Positions 21,091-30,530 of a DNA stretch of 64,000 nucleotides are shown in pieces. The stretch is taken from the NCBI GenBank assembly GCA_033977485.1, contig CM066988.1, forward strand, positions 77,348,669-77,412,668, given 5' to 3'. Numbering within the stretch: position 1 is the first letter of the stretch; every line of letters starts with the position of its first letter. The DNA is from Hydrangea macrophylla. Taxonomy: Eukaryota > Streptophyta > Magnoliopsida > Cornales > Hydrangeaceae. Made by a program: the position numbers and the translations under genes. The notes beneath the pieces are model-generated. The model saw only the letters and a list, made by a program, of their open reading frames with translations, ran no database searches and was not told the origin of the DNA.

Positions 21091-22205
21091 ATGTCCGATA
21101 ATTCCATCGAAGGAATTTACAGAAACCCACTCTATTCATCCAATTCATCTAGTTCTATTAACCCCATAGTTACACCTATCGATTCAATGGCTGATAATCA
21201 AAGTGAAAACGGTGATAATGTGGTCGTACCAATCGACGATTCCCTGCGTCCTTTGTGCGATCTCATGACACCTGAACATGCGCCTACACCTTCTTGTATT
21301 CTCATTCCACCTCATGCAGGAGAATTCCAATTTCACAATGGAATGATTCAACTCCTTCCTACCTTTCATGGAATGGAGAGCGAGAAGGCGTATCTACATG
21401 TCAAGGACTTTGAGGATGTTTGTAAAACTTTCTCACAAAATTGTCCTATAGACGTGACACGTCTAATGCTATTTCCTTTCACTCTAAAGGATAAAGCAAA
21501 AGCGTGGTTACTCACCTTAAAGCCAAACTCAATCTACACTTGGCATGCGATGAACACTGCTTTCCTGAAGAAATTCTTTCCACCTCACATGACCACCGAG
21601 CTTAAACGACAAATAAATTCTTACAAACAAAAGAGCAATGAAACATTCACCCAAACTTGGGAACGTTTCAAGGATTTGTTACTCTCATGCCCACATCACG
21701 GGTATGAGAAATGGCGAACTATCAGCTACTTTTATGAAGGGCTAAATGGTGAAACTAAGAAATTGGTCGAGACCATGAGTTCAGGGCCATTTCTTCGCAA
21801 AAACACGGAAGAAGCTGAAGCTCATTTTGAGTGGTTAGCTGAACACGCCCATGAGTGGTCAAATTCAGACGATGTCCCACGCTCACAGATATCCTGTGTG
21901 GAAGAGAAAAGTTTATATCAACTAAAAAGTGAGGATCATCTGATGAATAAGTATGAAAAACTAGCAAAGAAAGTGGAAGAATTGGGAATGAAAGGAGAGA
22001 GTTCTAGGCAGTTTTTGCCTGAAGAACCATGCGGCACATGCAACATGCTGTGACACACTACTCAATACTGTCCGAATGTGCCGTATTGTCAAGAACAACC
22101 CCCTATGGAAATGAATGCCATGCAAGGGTATAGGGAGGCGGGGAATTCCTACAACAATTATAATTCACAAAATAATAACAATAGATGGAATCACCCCGGG
22201 TTTGA
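21091..22205 (+). pseudogene. gag: Gag of Athila A
   Basis: It starts MSDNSIEGIYRN at 21091, with an intact 320-residue stretch. Residues about 85-250 are a retrotransposon gag domain (AYLHVKDFEDVCKTF, PFTLKDKAKAWLLTL, FLKKFFPPHMTTELKRQI, FTQTWERFKDLLLSCPHHG, FYEGLN). The zinc knuckle CGTC-NML*-HTTQYC has perfect CCHC spacing but is broken by a TGA at 22051-22053, probably from CGA or GGA. The frame continues to about 22205, where one frame shift leads into the protease ORF. Confidence 0.92.
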
Positions 22206-24140
22206 TTGGAAAACAATGCTGGGACCCAAAACCAATATCAACAACAACAGCCCTACAATAACAATAATCAATATCAAGGGCAATACAATAGGCAGTCCCA
22301 GCCATTCCATCAAAATAGAGCAAATAACTACAACAACGCTCAACCCTCTAATAATCAACAAGCAAATGTTTACGTGCCACCTCACAAAAAGGTGCAAGAG
22401 GAAGATCCACTCTCTAACGCAAATTTAACACAACAGCTAATTCAAATGATGAGTAAAATGTCCGCGACATTAGAGAGAATGGATGCACGTCAAGAGGGGT
22501 CGAGTGGAACGTTCCCTGTTCAACCACTTCAAAACCCTAAGGGATACAACAATGGTCCCCCTAATCATGAACAGACAAAAGCCATGACAACTTTGAGAAG
22601 CGGCAAAGTTATAGGGAAAAACATACCTCATTCTACTCCTGTGGAGTATGAAGTGGAAGAAGTGGTAACTAAAAACAAACCATCTACTCAAGAAGAGGAG
22701 GCATTAGAATCAAACGAGGATGCTCCTAAAGAAGTAGAAGTTGAGAGAAAGCCTGGGAAGGAGCCCATCAAGGACGAATTACCTAAATGCCCTTTCCTCG
22801 CGCCTTACCCTCAAAGGCTCAAGAAACCCCAACACGAGGCAAAAAATCAGGAGTTCTTAGAGTTGTTCAAACAAGTTAAAATTAATCTCCCGCTCCTTGA
22901 TGCAATCAAACAAGTGTCAGCCTATGCTAAGTATCTAAAGGACTTATGCACGGTCAAAAGGAGGCAAAGTGTAAAGAAACATGCCTATGTCGCTTGCCAA
23001 GCAAGCGCAATCATACAAAATGAGTGGCCTCCAAAGCTTAAAGACCCTGGCACCCCTACTGTCTCGTGTCGGATTGGGAATCAAAGGATAGACAACGCCC
23101 TCCTTGATCTAGGAGCTAGCGTAAACTTGCTGCCATATTCAGTATATAAACAACTAGGGTTGGGTGAACTCAAACCTACCAGAGTTGCATTGCAACTGGC
23201 AGATAGGTCAGTCAAATATCCTAGAGGAATACTGGAGGATGTTCTGGTACAGATAGATACATTTGTCTTTCCGGTCGATTTTGTGATTCTGGACACTGAA
23301 CCTGTGTCTAATCCATGTTCACAAATCCCGGTGATTTTTGGACGTGCATTCCTCAACACCAATGATGCCACAATCAAAATAAGGAGTGGTATCATGACCA
23401 TCGTATTCGGGAACATGACTTTAAATGTCAAGATTTTTTCAAATCCCCGACCTGAAGAATACGAGGACGAAGAAGAGGTTAACTTCATCGAAATGGTCAT
23501 TGAAGACGAGGCTGATCTTGTAGAATACAAAGATCCTTTGGAGGTAGTTGTGTCACAATTCGACGCTACTTATCAACCTAACAATTCTACCCCATTGGAC
23601 GCTGCCCTAGATCATACTTGCCTCATGATGGAAACTAAAGAGGAAGATAGAGCTGAATGCATGTGGGTCATACCATATGAACCCTTGCCTCCAAAAATGA
23701 TGTTAATTATGCCTTCAAACTTTCAGTTTCCCGATCTAGGATTAAAAGAGCTTCCAAAAGAGCTCAAATACGCTTTTCTAGGGACTGAAAAGACTTATCC
23801 TATGATAATCTCATCCACGTTGAATTCAGAACAAGAGGATAAGTTAATTCAAATGCTGAAACAACACAAGGGAGCATTGGGATGGACTATTACCGACCTA
23901 AAAGGCATAAGCCCATCTATTTGCACCCATAAGATATATCTGGAGGAAGACACTAAACCTTCGCGACAAATGCAAAGACGTCTGAATCCTAATATGCAAG
24001 AAGTCTTGAAAAAGGAAGTCTTAAAACTTCTTGACATTGGGATAATATATCCTATCTCTGAAAGCTCTTGGGTTAGTCCAACCCAGGTGGTGCCCAAAAA
24101 GGCTGGTATAACAGTTATCCCAAACAAAGATGGCGAGTAG
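22206..24140 (+). pseudogene. pol: Gag C-terminus, protease and RT N-terminus, Athila A
   Basis: An open stretch of 644 codons. The N-terminal 60 residues are Gln/Asn-rich (late gag). Residues about 290-420 are the protease: LLDLGASVNLLPYSVYKQLG (DLGAS instead of DTGAS, as usual in Athila) and VIFGRAFLNT. From about 545 begins the RT N-terminus (LGWTITDLKGISPSICTHKI, ESSWVSPTQVVPKK). It ends with IPNKDGE followed by a frame shift before the RT core. This is the longest undamaged ORF in the window. Confidence 0.93.
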
Positions 24141-24141
24141 T

Positions 24142-25234
24142 ACCAACACGCATCCCCACTGGATGGAGGATGTGTATTGATTACCAAAAGTTAAATACTG
24201 TGACCCGGAAAGACCACTTTTCATTGCCATTCATGGATCAAATGCTAGAAAGAGTGGCGGGTCATAAATTTTATTGCTTCTTGGACGGATATAGGGGCTA
24301 TAACCAAATCGAAATTGCTCTAGAAGATCAGGAGAAAATGACTTTCACTTGTCCGTTCGGTACATTCGCCTACCGTCGTATGCCTTTTGGTTTATGCAAT
24401 GCACCTGCCACCTTTCAGCGGTGCATGTTAAGCATATTCAGTGATATGGTTGAACAGACACTCGAGGTCTTTATGGACGACTTCTCAGTGTTTGGCCATA
24501 GTTTTGATAACTGCCTAGAAAACCTAGAGAATGTGTTAGCAAGATGCGAGGACAAACACTTAGTACTAAATTGGGAAAAGTGTCACTTTATGGTGACCAA
24601 GGGAATTGTCCTCGGCCACATTATTTCTGATAAGGGTATACAAGTCGATAAAGCAAAAATTGATATAATTTCAAATCTACATGTCCCTCGTACAGTCAGA
24701 GATATCTGATCTTTTCTAGGACATGCTGGATTCTATCGACACTTTATCTAAAATTTTAGTGCAATCTCCCGACCACTGTGCCAACTCCTAGTCAAAGACG
24801 CACCTTTCGAATGGTCAAAAAATTGTCAAATATCTTTTGATGCACTAAAAGAACACCTTACCTCCGCACCGATAATACAGGCACCCGACTGGAGTTTGCC
24901 TTTTGAGTCAATGTGAGATGCTAGCGACTATGCCATTGGCGCAGTTCTAGGACAGAGGAAGGACAACAAGCCTTATGTAATCTACTATGCCAGCCGAACA
25001 CTTACCCAAACTCAAATGAATTATACGACTACTGAGAAAGAGCTACTGGCAATAGTATTTGCTCTAGACAAATTCAGGTCTTATCTAATAGGGTCCCAAA
25101 TAGTCTATTTTACAGATCACTCAGCCCTCAAGTACCTGCTATCTTAGAAGGATGCAAAACAGAGGCTCATCCGCTGGATACTCCTACTCTAGGAATTTGA
25201 CATCACTATCCAGGACAAAAAGGGAGTAGAGAAT
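24142..25234 (+). pseudogene. pol: Reverse transcriptase core and RNase H, Athila A
   Basis: The RT core is open at 24170-24709: MCIDYQKLNTVTRKDHFSLP, FLDGYRGYNQI, RMPFGLCNAPATFQRCM and the catalytic VFMDDFSVFG. Stops follow in the same frame: TGA 24707, TAA near 24749, TGA near 24914 (the Cys/Trp position before DASDYAIGAVLGQR), TAG near 25145 and near 25190. RNase H motifs DASDYA, TEKELLAIVFAL and FTDHSAL are readable. All stops can be explained by single transitions or transversions in otherwise conserved sequence. Confidence 0.9.
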
Positions 25235-26638
25235 GTGGTCGCTGACCATTTATCTCGGTTGACATTCACTGACAACACTGAGCCTGTACCAATAAAAGAT
25301 GACTTCCCAGACGAGCAACTGATGGCTGTCTCCAATTTACCTTGGTACGCGGATATAATAAATTACCTTGTTACAGGAGAAACCCCGAGCCATTGGTCAA
25401 ATCAGGACAAGAAAAGGTTCCTTTCGTTCGCATGCCATTTCTTTTTTGATGACCCTTACTTATTTAAGTATTGTGCTGATCAGATCATCAGGCGTTGCGT
25501 TCCGAATGAGGACATAACTGTAATTTTGGCCTCCTGTCATTCTGAAGCCTGCGGTGGCTATTTCGCCTCCCAAAAGACCGCACATAAAGTATTGCACAGC
25601 GGCTTCTATTGGTCCACCGTGTTTAAAGATCCCTACGCTTTTTATAAATCGTGCCAGCGATGTCAAAAGCTAGGTACAATTTCGAAAAGGAATTCGATGC
25701 CCTTAACTCCCATCATTATAATTGAAATATTTGATTGTTGGGGCATAGACTTCATGGGCCCGTTTCCTAAATCTAATAACTATGAATATATACTCCTGGC
25801 TGTGGAATATATATCAAAATGGGTGGAAGCGAAACCTACAAGACGCAATGACCACAAAACGGTAATATCCTTTCTTAAGGAAAACATCTTATCGCGTTTC
25901 GGAACCCCAAAAGCCCTAATAAGTGACCAAGGCAAACACTTTTGCAATAGGCCTTTGGAATCACTACTCAAGAAATACGGGGTGAATCATAAGATCGCTC
26001 TAGCCTACCACCCACAAACGAATGGGCAGGCAGAGTTGGCTAACCGTGAAATCAAGCACATATTAGAAAAGACGGTTAGTTTCAACAGAAAAGACTAGGC
26101 CTATAAACTGACTGATGCTCTTTGGGCATACCGTACTGCCTACAAGACAAATCTGGGAATGTTCCCATATAGGCTAGTGTATGGTAAGGCATGTCACCTC
26201 CCAGTTGAAACTAAGCACAAAGCATATTGGGTGACACGCTCATTAAATTTCGACATTAAAGAGGGAGGTCATCTCCAGAAACTCCAATTGACGGAACTGG
26301 AAGAAATCCGTCGAGATGCTTATGACAATGCTAAACTCCATAAGGAAAGGTTGAAGGCTCGCCATGATAGAACAATTTTTCAAAAATCTTTCGAGTCTGG
26401 ACAGAAAGTTTTACTATACGATTCGCGCCTTCATCTCTTCTCAGGAAAACTCCGATCTCGGTGGACAGGACCCTTCACAGTCAAATCTGTTTTTCCACAT
26501 GGGGCCGTTGAGTTATTTAATCCTAAGAACGACAGAAGTTTCAAAGTCAATGGCCAAAGTGTAAAACCATTCTTAGAAGATTTCCAACCCGAGGTCGAGC
26601 ACATCCAACTGGATGAGCCCGACTATGCCTCAACCTAG
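25235..26638 (+). pseudogene. pol: Integrase of Athila A
   Basis: It continues the RT frame with VADHLSR. The zinc-binding HHCC region includes SEACGGYFASQKTAHKVLHSGFYW and SCQRCQKLG. The DDE core is DCWGIDFMGPFPKS, ALISDQGKHFCNRP and YHPQTNGQAELANREIK. A TAG at 26096 replaces the Trp of [20 protein letters not shown] (TGG to TAG). The rest ([33 protein letters not shown]) reads to the natural stop at 26636. There is no chromodomain, as expected of Athila. Confidence 0.93.
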
Positions 26639-26759
26639 AACGCTCAAGTGCGTTTTAACAATGTTGTTGTACTTTTTTCTTTTTACTGTTTCTCGTTTTG
26701 CTTTGTTCTTTTGTATATCTATTTTCTTTTTGAGTGTGATCTTGATCGTAATCTGCTAT

Positions 26760-26779
26760 TCCATTTCTATCTCCTGCAG
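26760..26779 (+). other. Putative 3' splice site before downstream ORF 1
   Basis: A long pyrimidine tract ending TATCTCCTGCAG lies 11 bases before the start codon at 26790. Spliced subgenomic RNAs are known for env-like ORFs of Athila. No donor was pinned down. Confidence 0.45.
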
Positions 26780-26789
26780 GCTGTCCAAC

Positions 26790-27227
26790 ATGAGAGATGA
26801 CGATGTTCACTCGATAGGGTCATGGGCTGATTCAGAACATCAGAACCCACCGTGGACTGCTGATGAAATAGCATTCTGCTTATCTCCATACCAAGGGCCA
26901 GGAGCTGAAGACGTCGTTGACTTAACCCATGGATACATCCCATACGATCCTGCTCTCCTCCAGATTAACCCATTTGAGCACATGGAACTCCCTGAAGAGG
27001 AGGGAGAACCTGAAGGATATGCTGTGTGGGAGGTCGATGACGCTCTGATGGAACAGTGGGAAAATGACTCAATGTGGGAGCCATGGGAAGAAGAGGACCT
27101 ACAGGATGTGGTGCCCGAATGCCATAATGTCGTATTCACATATGTTGACGATTTCCTGGTTATCCAAGTGGTTCCCTACATTTATGTGCACGTGAGTTAT
27201 TTGTTGTTCAGGCTTCAATGCCCTTGA
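26790..27227 (+). CDS. Small acidic ORF downstream of pol, Athila A (unrecognised)
   Basis: A 145-codon open frame starting MRDDDVHSIGSWADSE, rich in Asp, Glu and Trp (WEVDDALMEQWENDSMWEPWEEED). No known domain was recognised. The start was chosen at 26790 because the in-frame upstream part (26613-26789) is mostly a translated pyrimidine tract that looks like an intron end. It could be an accessory or env-position ORF. Its intactness in an element where every other gene is broken may be chance given its length. Confidence 0.5.
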   Translation: MRDDDVHSIGSWADSEHQNPPWTADEIAFCLSPYQGPGAEDVVDLTHGYIPYDPALLQINPFEHMELPEEEGEPEGYAVWEVDDALMEQWENDSMWEPWEEEDLQDVVPECHNVVFTYVDDFLVIQVVPYIYVHVSYLLFRLQCP

Positions 27228-27249
27228 CCTGCTAGTGCACCTGGGAATA

Positions 27250-27390
27250 TCCTGCCAATAGTGAGGTTAAATCTGGGTCACATTCCTTTATCTTTCTTTT
27301 CCTGTTGCTTTGTTTAACTCTTCCCGTTTGATCTTTCTTTTGCTCTAGTTAATTTATTTTCTTCGTTTCCTTTTTGTTTCCCTTTGTCAG
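27250..27390 (+). other. Intron-like segment between small ORFs
   Basis: A GAG/GTTAAA donor-like site near 27264 and a strong pyrimidine tract ending TTTGTCAG at 27390 surround T-rich, stop-filled sequence. Confidence 0.35.
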
Positions 27391-27400
27391 GAATATCACT

Positions 27401-27712
27401 ATGAATCCACTATTTCCACCGTTGTACCTTCCACATCAACTCTTTCATGGATTTAGACCATACATAAGGTCCCCAGGTACTCCGCCGCAAGAGGAACGTC
27501 CGATGCGCAATTACACTCCGTTATCCTTGTCTCCATCCGGATCCCCTGTTGTCGGTGGAATCAATTCCTTAGAGAGTTTGAACTTGCTCGATGATGTCCT
27601 CGCTGCTTTCCGCTTGTTCTGGGAAAGGGAATCATCAAGTTTAGACTCTACATTTGAAGTTTCGGCAGAGAAGGAGGTTGTGGAAGACGAAATCTTCATG
27701 CTTGAAGAATAG
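27401..27712 (+). CDS. Second small ORF downstream of pol, Athila A (unrecognised)
   Basis: A 103-codon frame starting MNPLFPPLYLPHQLFHGF, directly after a splice-acceptor-like TTTGTCAG. The tail is acidic (EVSAEKEVVEDEIFMLEE). No domain was recognised. It is followed by 300 bp of AT-rich sequence with a purine tract (AGTTGGGGGTG near 27990). Confidence 0.45.
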   Translation: MNPLFPPLYLPHQLFHGFRPYIRSPGTPPQEERPMRNYTPLSLSPSGSPVVGGINSLESLNLLDDVLAAFRLFWERESSSLDSTFEVSAEKEVVEDEIFMLEE

Positions 27713-28041
27713 TGCTTGACTTCAATTGTTTTATGTCATTTTATATTTCTTTCATCAATTGGAGTGTATTCTTAGACAAAGTTTTGTTAATTTTAGCTTT
27801 ATTTTAGTTTTTCTTTTTCAATAAGGTTTTAAATACCATGTGGGGGCAATAATATTGCAAGTGGATGCTTTTATAAAGATTTGTTTATATAAATTTGCAA
27901 TTTTCTACTATGAGGATGATGTTTTTGGCTTATATGTTCTGTCAATGAACTGTTTTTATCACTATTCTGTATGGCCAGACCAAGGTTGGTTAGTTGGGGG
28001 TGTATAATTTCTTAATTCTATGATCCTGTAGATTTTCCAAG

Positions 28042-28152
28042 TTTGATCGATCAAACACATCTCGATCGATTGAACATACCAGAACCTCGAGCGCTTCAGT
28101 AGGCCTCAATCGATCGAACTATCGATCGATCAAACTTTCTTGATCGATCGAG
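28042..28152. repeat. Internal palindrome array 1, Athila A (six words)
   Basis: Words: TTTGATCGATCAAA, TCGATCGATTGAA, TCGAGCGCTTCA, TCAATCGATCGAA, ATCGATCGATCAAA and TTGATCGATCGAG. The third word has the GAGCGC centre also seen once in the LTR arrays. It ends four bases before a TATA motif. Confidence 0.92.
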
Positions 28153-28155
28153 CCC

Positions 28156-28165
28156 TATATTTAAA
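28156..28165 (+). promoter_or_regulatory. Putative internal promoter (TATA) of Athila A
   Basis: TATATTTAAA immediately follows internal array 1, and a plausible start site (CTATACACTTCAG) lies about 30 bp on. The array-TATA-leader-array order copies that of the LTR. It is 540 bp upstream of the downstream ORF at 28698. Confidence 0.55.
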
Positions 28166-28343
28166 CGAAGCGTCGTCTATACACTTCAGCAGCTCCACTC
28201 TCTCTCTCCCTTATTTCCTCGAGCGATTGGAGACAGAGGAGGCACGAGCCATTTTGACCTCCCTTATATCCAATCACGGACCCCCGGACACTCTGATCAT
28301 CATCTTCATCACCCACATCCTCTTCTCGGCGAGTGCATCCGAG

Positions 28344-28490
28344 GTAATGCCCACACACTCCCCCTCTCGTTCTTTTCATTAAAATTGTCATGGGGGTGCC
28401 CCCCATTGGTTGTTCAACCATTTTCTGTTCTTATTTTCGTGTTATTTTGTGTATACGGGCTCTTTCCATTCCCGTTTGCTGTCGCCGCAG
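28344..28490 (+). other. Putative leader intron of the internal transcript, Athila A
   Basis: The donor CCGAG/GTAATG at 28344 and acceptor GTCGCCGCAG ending 28490 enclose a T-rich 147-bp segment. Athila C has a matching donor (TTGAG/GTAAAT, 41357) at the same place. Splicing would bring the palindrome array next to the first exon. Confidence 0.45.
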
Positions 28491-28500
28491 TTTTGCTGTG

Positions 28501-28621
28501 TTCGATCGATCGAACATGGTTCGAGCGATCGAACCCAGCCATTCTTCGATCGATCGAACACTCCGCAATCAATCGAACCCAGAGTTTCTTCGATCGATCG
28601 AACCAACTGCGATCGATCGCG
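28501..28621. repeat. Internal palindrome array 2, Athila A (six words)
   Basis: Words: TTCGATCGATCGAA, TTCGAGCGATCGAA, TTCGATCGATCGAA, GCAATCAATCGAA, TTCGATCGATCGAA and GCGATCGATCGCG. It starts 336 bp after the internal TATA and ends 77 bp before the ORF start. Confidence 0.92.
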
Positions 28622-28697
28622 CCTTAGCTAAGGCAGTTTTCATTTTTTCTTCCTATTTACATTTCTTTTATTTCTTTTCAATTTCAAGTGGCCCGCT

Positions 28698-30152
28698 ATG
28701 AATCCCACAATCGACTATTTTAAGGAGAAATCCTTTGACCTTGCTATAGCAGATCCGGTACCTGACCATGGGTTCTGCCATATAGTCGACCAGTCCAATT
28801 ACACGAGATTCTTCAGTCACCGTTAGGTGATGATTGAGAGACCACTTGAGACGACCTGGCTTTCTGCTCCTTGGTTCTTAGCCAAAATCAAGGCTATGTC
28901 ACAATGGTATGAGATGTTGACCCAGGCCAAACTGGTCAATGTTTCGTGGGTATGCGAGGTCTGTGCAACGATGATTAAGGACCCGGCCACACCCTACACT
29001 TACCAATCTTACTTCCGCGGCTGGGAGATCATCATTAGTCCTGCCACTTTATCTGCTGCCATAGGGGTCCCTGAGGAGCTGGAGTATGACTGTCCTCACC
29101 GTGTGGGTACTCTGGAGATTCATTCCGCCACGATTGTTAGAGAGATTACAGGTGGTGCCGTTCAGTTCTGGAATGGCTCCTCTCATATAGAGGATCAGTT
29201 CTTGACTGATAGGTACCATATGCTCCATCTTATCCTCTGCAACTTTATTTTTCCGACGTCCTATCACGAGAAGCTGGCGGCTTGGTATGTGCGAGCACTA
29301 TTTTGTGTGGGGACAGGGAGACGGGTATGCCTCTCGCGATTGTATATTGAGTTCTTGGTGCAGCCCACCCGCTATATCTCGGCCAAGAAGCACCTGAAAG
29401 GAGCGTGGGGCATCCATCACATTGTGACCCAGAGCGGCTTACTCCCTATTGCTACCGATGTCTATCAGTCCCCCAAGAGCCATTTTGGTGAGACCGCCGC
29501 TCGCCGCTCTGACGCCCAGAAGAGAAAAAGGAAAGGAAAGGAAAGGGCAAGGCTCAAGTTGGAGTAAAGAGGAGGCACAAATACCGAGGACGTAGCTTCT
29601 GGGATGCCCACAGAAGCTGAGGAGCATGATTCTGATGAAGAGGGTGATCCTGTGGAGGAGGTTGCCCGTTTTGAGTTGAGACAGAGATCTCAGGCTCCCG
29701 CCCAGGGAGAGTCTTCTTTTGCGCCTCTCCCGACTATTCACGAGTTATTATTAGAGGAGAGAGAGGCCCGGATTAGACTTGAGGGCAAGGTTGATCAGAT
29801 GACGACTCTGCTGGAGGCGATCTTGATCCAGATCGGAGTCGACCAGGCAGTGCACGCATCTTCTGCACCACCCACCAGCGATCCAGCTACAGCTGCTCCA
29901 GACAATTCCACCATCCCACATGCTACATCTGCTATTCCACCACCTACCACCGGACCATCATCATCGGCGGCACCGCTTGCTACTGAGACACCACTTCCAC
30001 CACCTCCGTTTGTGGCTGACATATCACTATCTACTCCAGATGCCACAATCGTGAGTGACCCGACGGCGGCACCGACTGTTGCTGAGGGTGGAGTTGTGGT
30101 TGCTCTAGATTTACTGATCGAGATATTATCTGATGTTCCCAATGATGTGTAG
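28698..30152 (+). pseudogene. Downstream ORF of Athila A (putative plant transposon protein type)
   Basis: One frame of about 485 codons (MNPTIDYFKEKSFDLAIADP ...) with only two stops, TAG at 28824 and TAA at 29565. Residues about 75-260 resemble the uncharacterised plant retroelement domain often annotated as putative plant transposon protein: WVCEVCATMI, PATPYTYQSYFRGWEIIISP, YHMLHLIL, GTGRRVCLSRL and KHLKGAWGI. A Lys/Arg-rich hinge (KRKRKGKERAR), a short coiled-coil-like part (LLLEEREARIRLEGKVDQM) and a Pro/Ser/Thr/Ala-rich tail follow. Athila C has a diverged copy with the same architecture. Function is unknown. Confidence 0.8.
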
Positions 30153-30438
30153 TCTGTTGGTTCAGTTTTTTGGATTTTTGGACATTGTTGGTTGATTTGA
30201 TGGTTATTTTGGACACTGGTGGGATATTTTATTTATTTTTGGGTGTGGTTGGTTATGTTGGATCTTACTTTTTATGCTGTATATTATCACTGTTCTGTTC
30301 TTTCATTTTATTATCTTTCCAGTGATGCGTTCTGTTGGATCCCTTGCTTTATAGTTAATTCCTGTTTGATCTTTGCTGTTTGGAGTATGTATGCTTTCTG
30401 TACAGGTTGTTACACTTGCAATTCTTACAATGCCATAT

Positions 30439-30530
30439 CAGGTGATATCTCTCTATCTATTTTTGAAAATCAACTACTGAGGACATTGTGATTTTCAGTT
30501 GGGGGTGGGATATAGATAGATAATCACCTG
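30439..30530 (+). other. Conserved stem-loop after the downstream ORF, Athila A
   Basis: The outer arms CAGGTGATATCTCTCTATCTAT and ATAGATAGATAATCACCTG pair. An inner GAAAATCA/TGATTTTC pair and a purine tract (AGTTGGGGGTGGGA) lie in the loop. The equivalent place in Athila C has paired arms with changed bases. Confidence 0.6.

Noticed and set aside
22191..22397. Hydrophobic antisense ORF
   Set aside because: Shadow of the Gln/Asn-rich end of Athila A gag.
26613..26789. Hydrophobic, membrane-like N-terminus before the small acidic ORF of Athila A
   Set aside because: The stretch is a pyrimidine tract ending in a splice-acceptor-like CTCCTGCAG; any T-rich tract translates to Phe, Leu and Ile. 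It is not evidence for an envelope protein.
28385..28631. ORFs rich in SIDR, RSIE and FDRS repeats (also at 19444, 20098, 32516, 33091)
   Set aside because: They are translations of the palindrome arrays in whichever frame happens to be open.
30219..30491. 90-codon ORF after the Athila A downstream ORF
   Set aside because: T-rich 3' UTR leading into the conserved stem-loop; not kept in Athila C.
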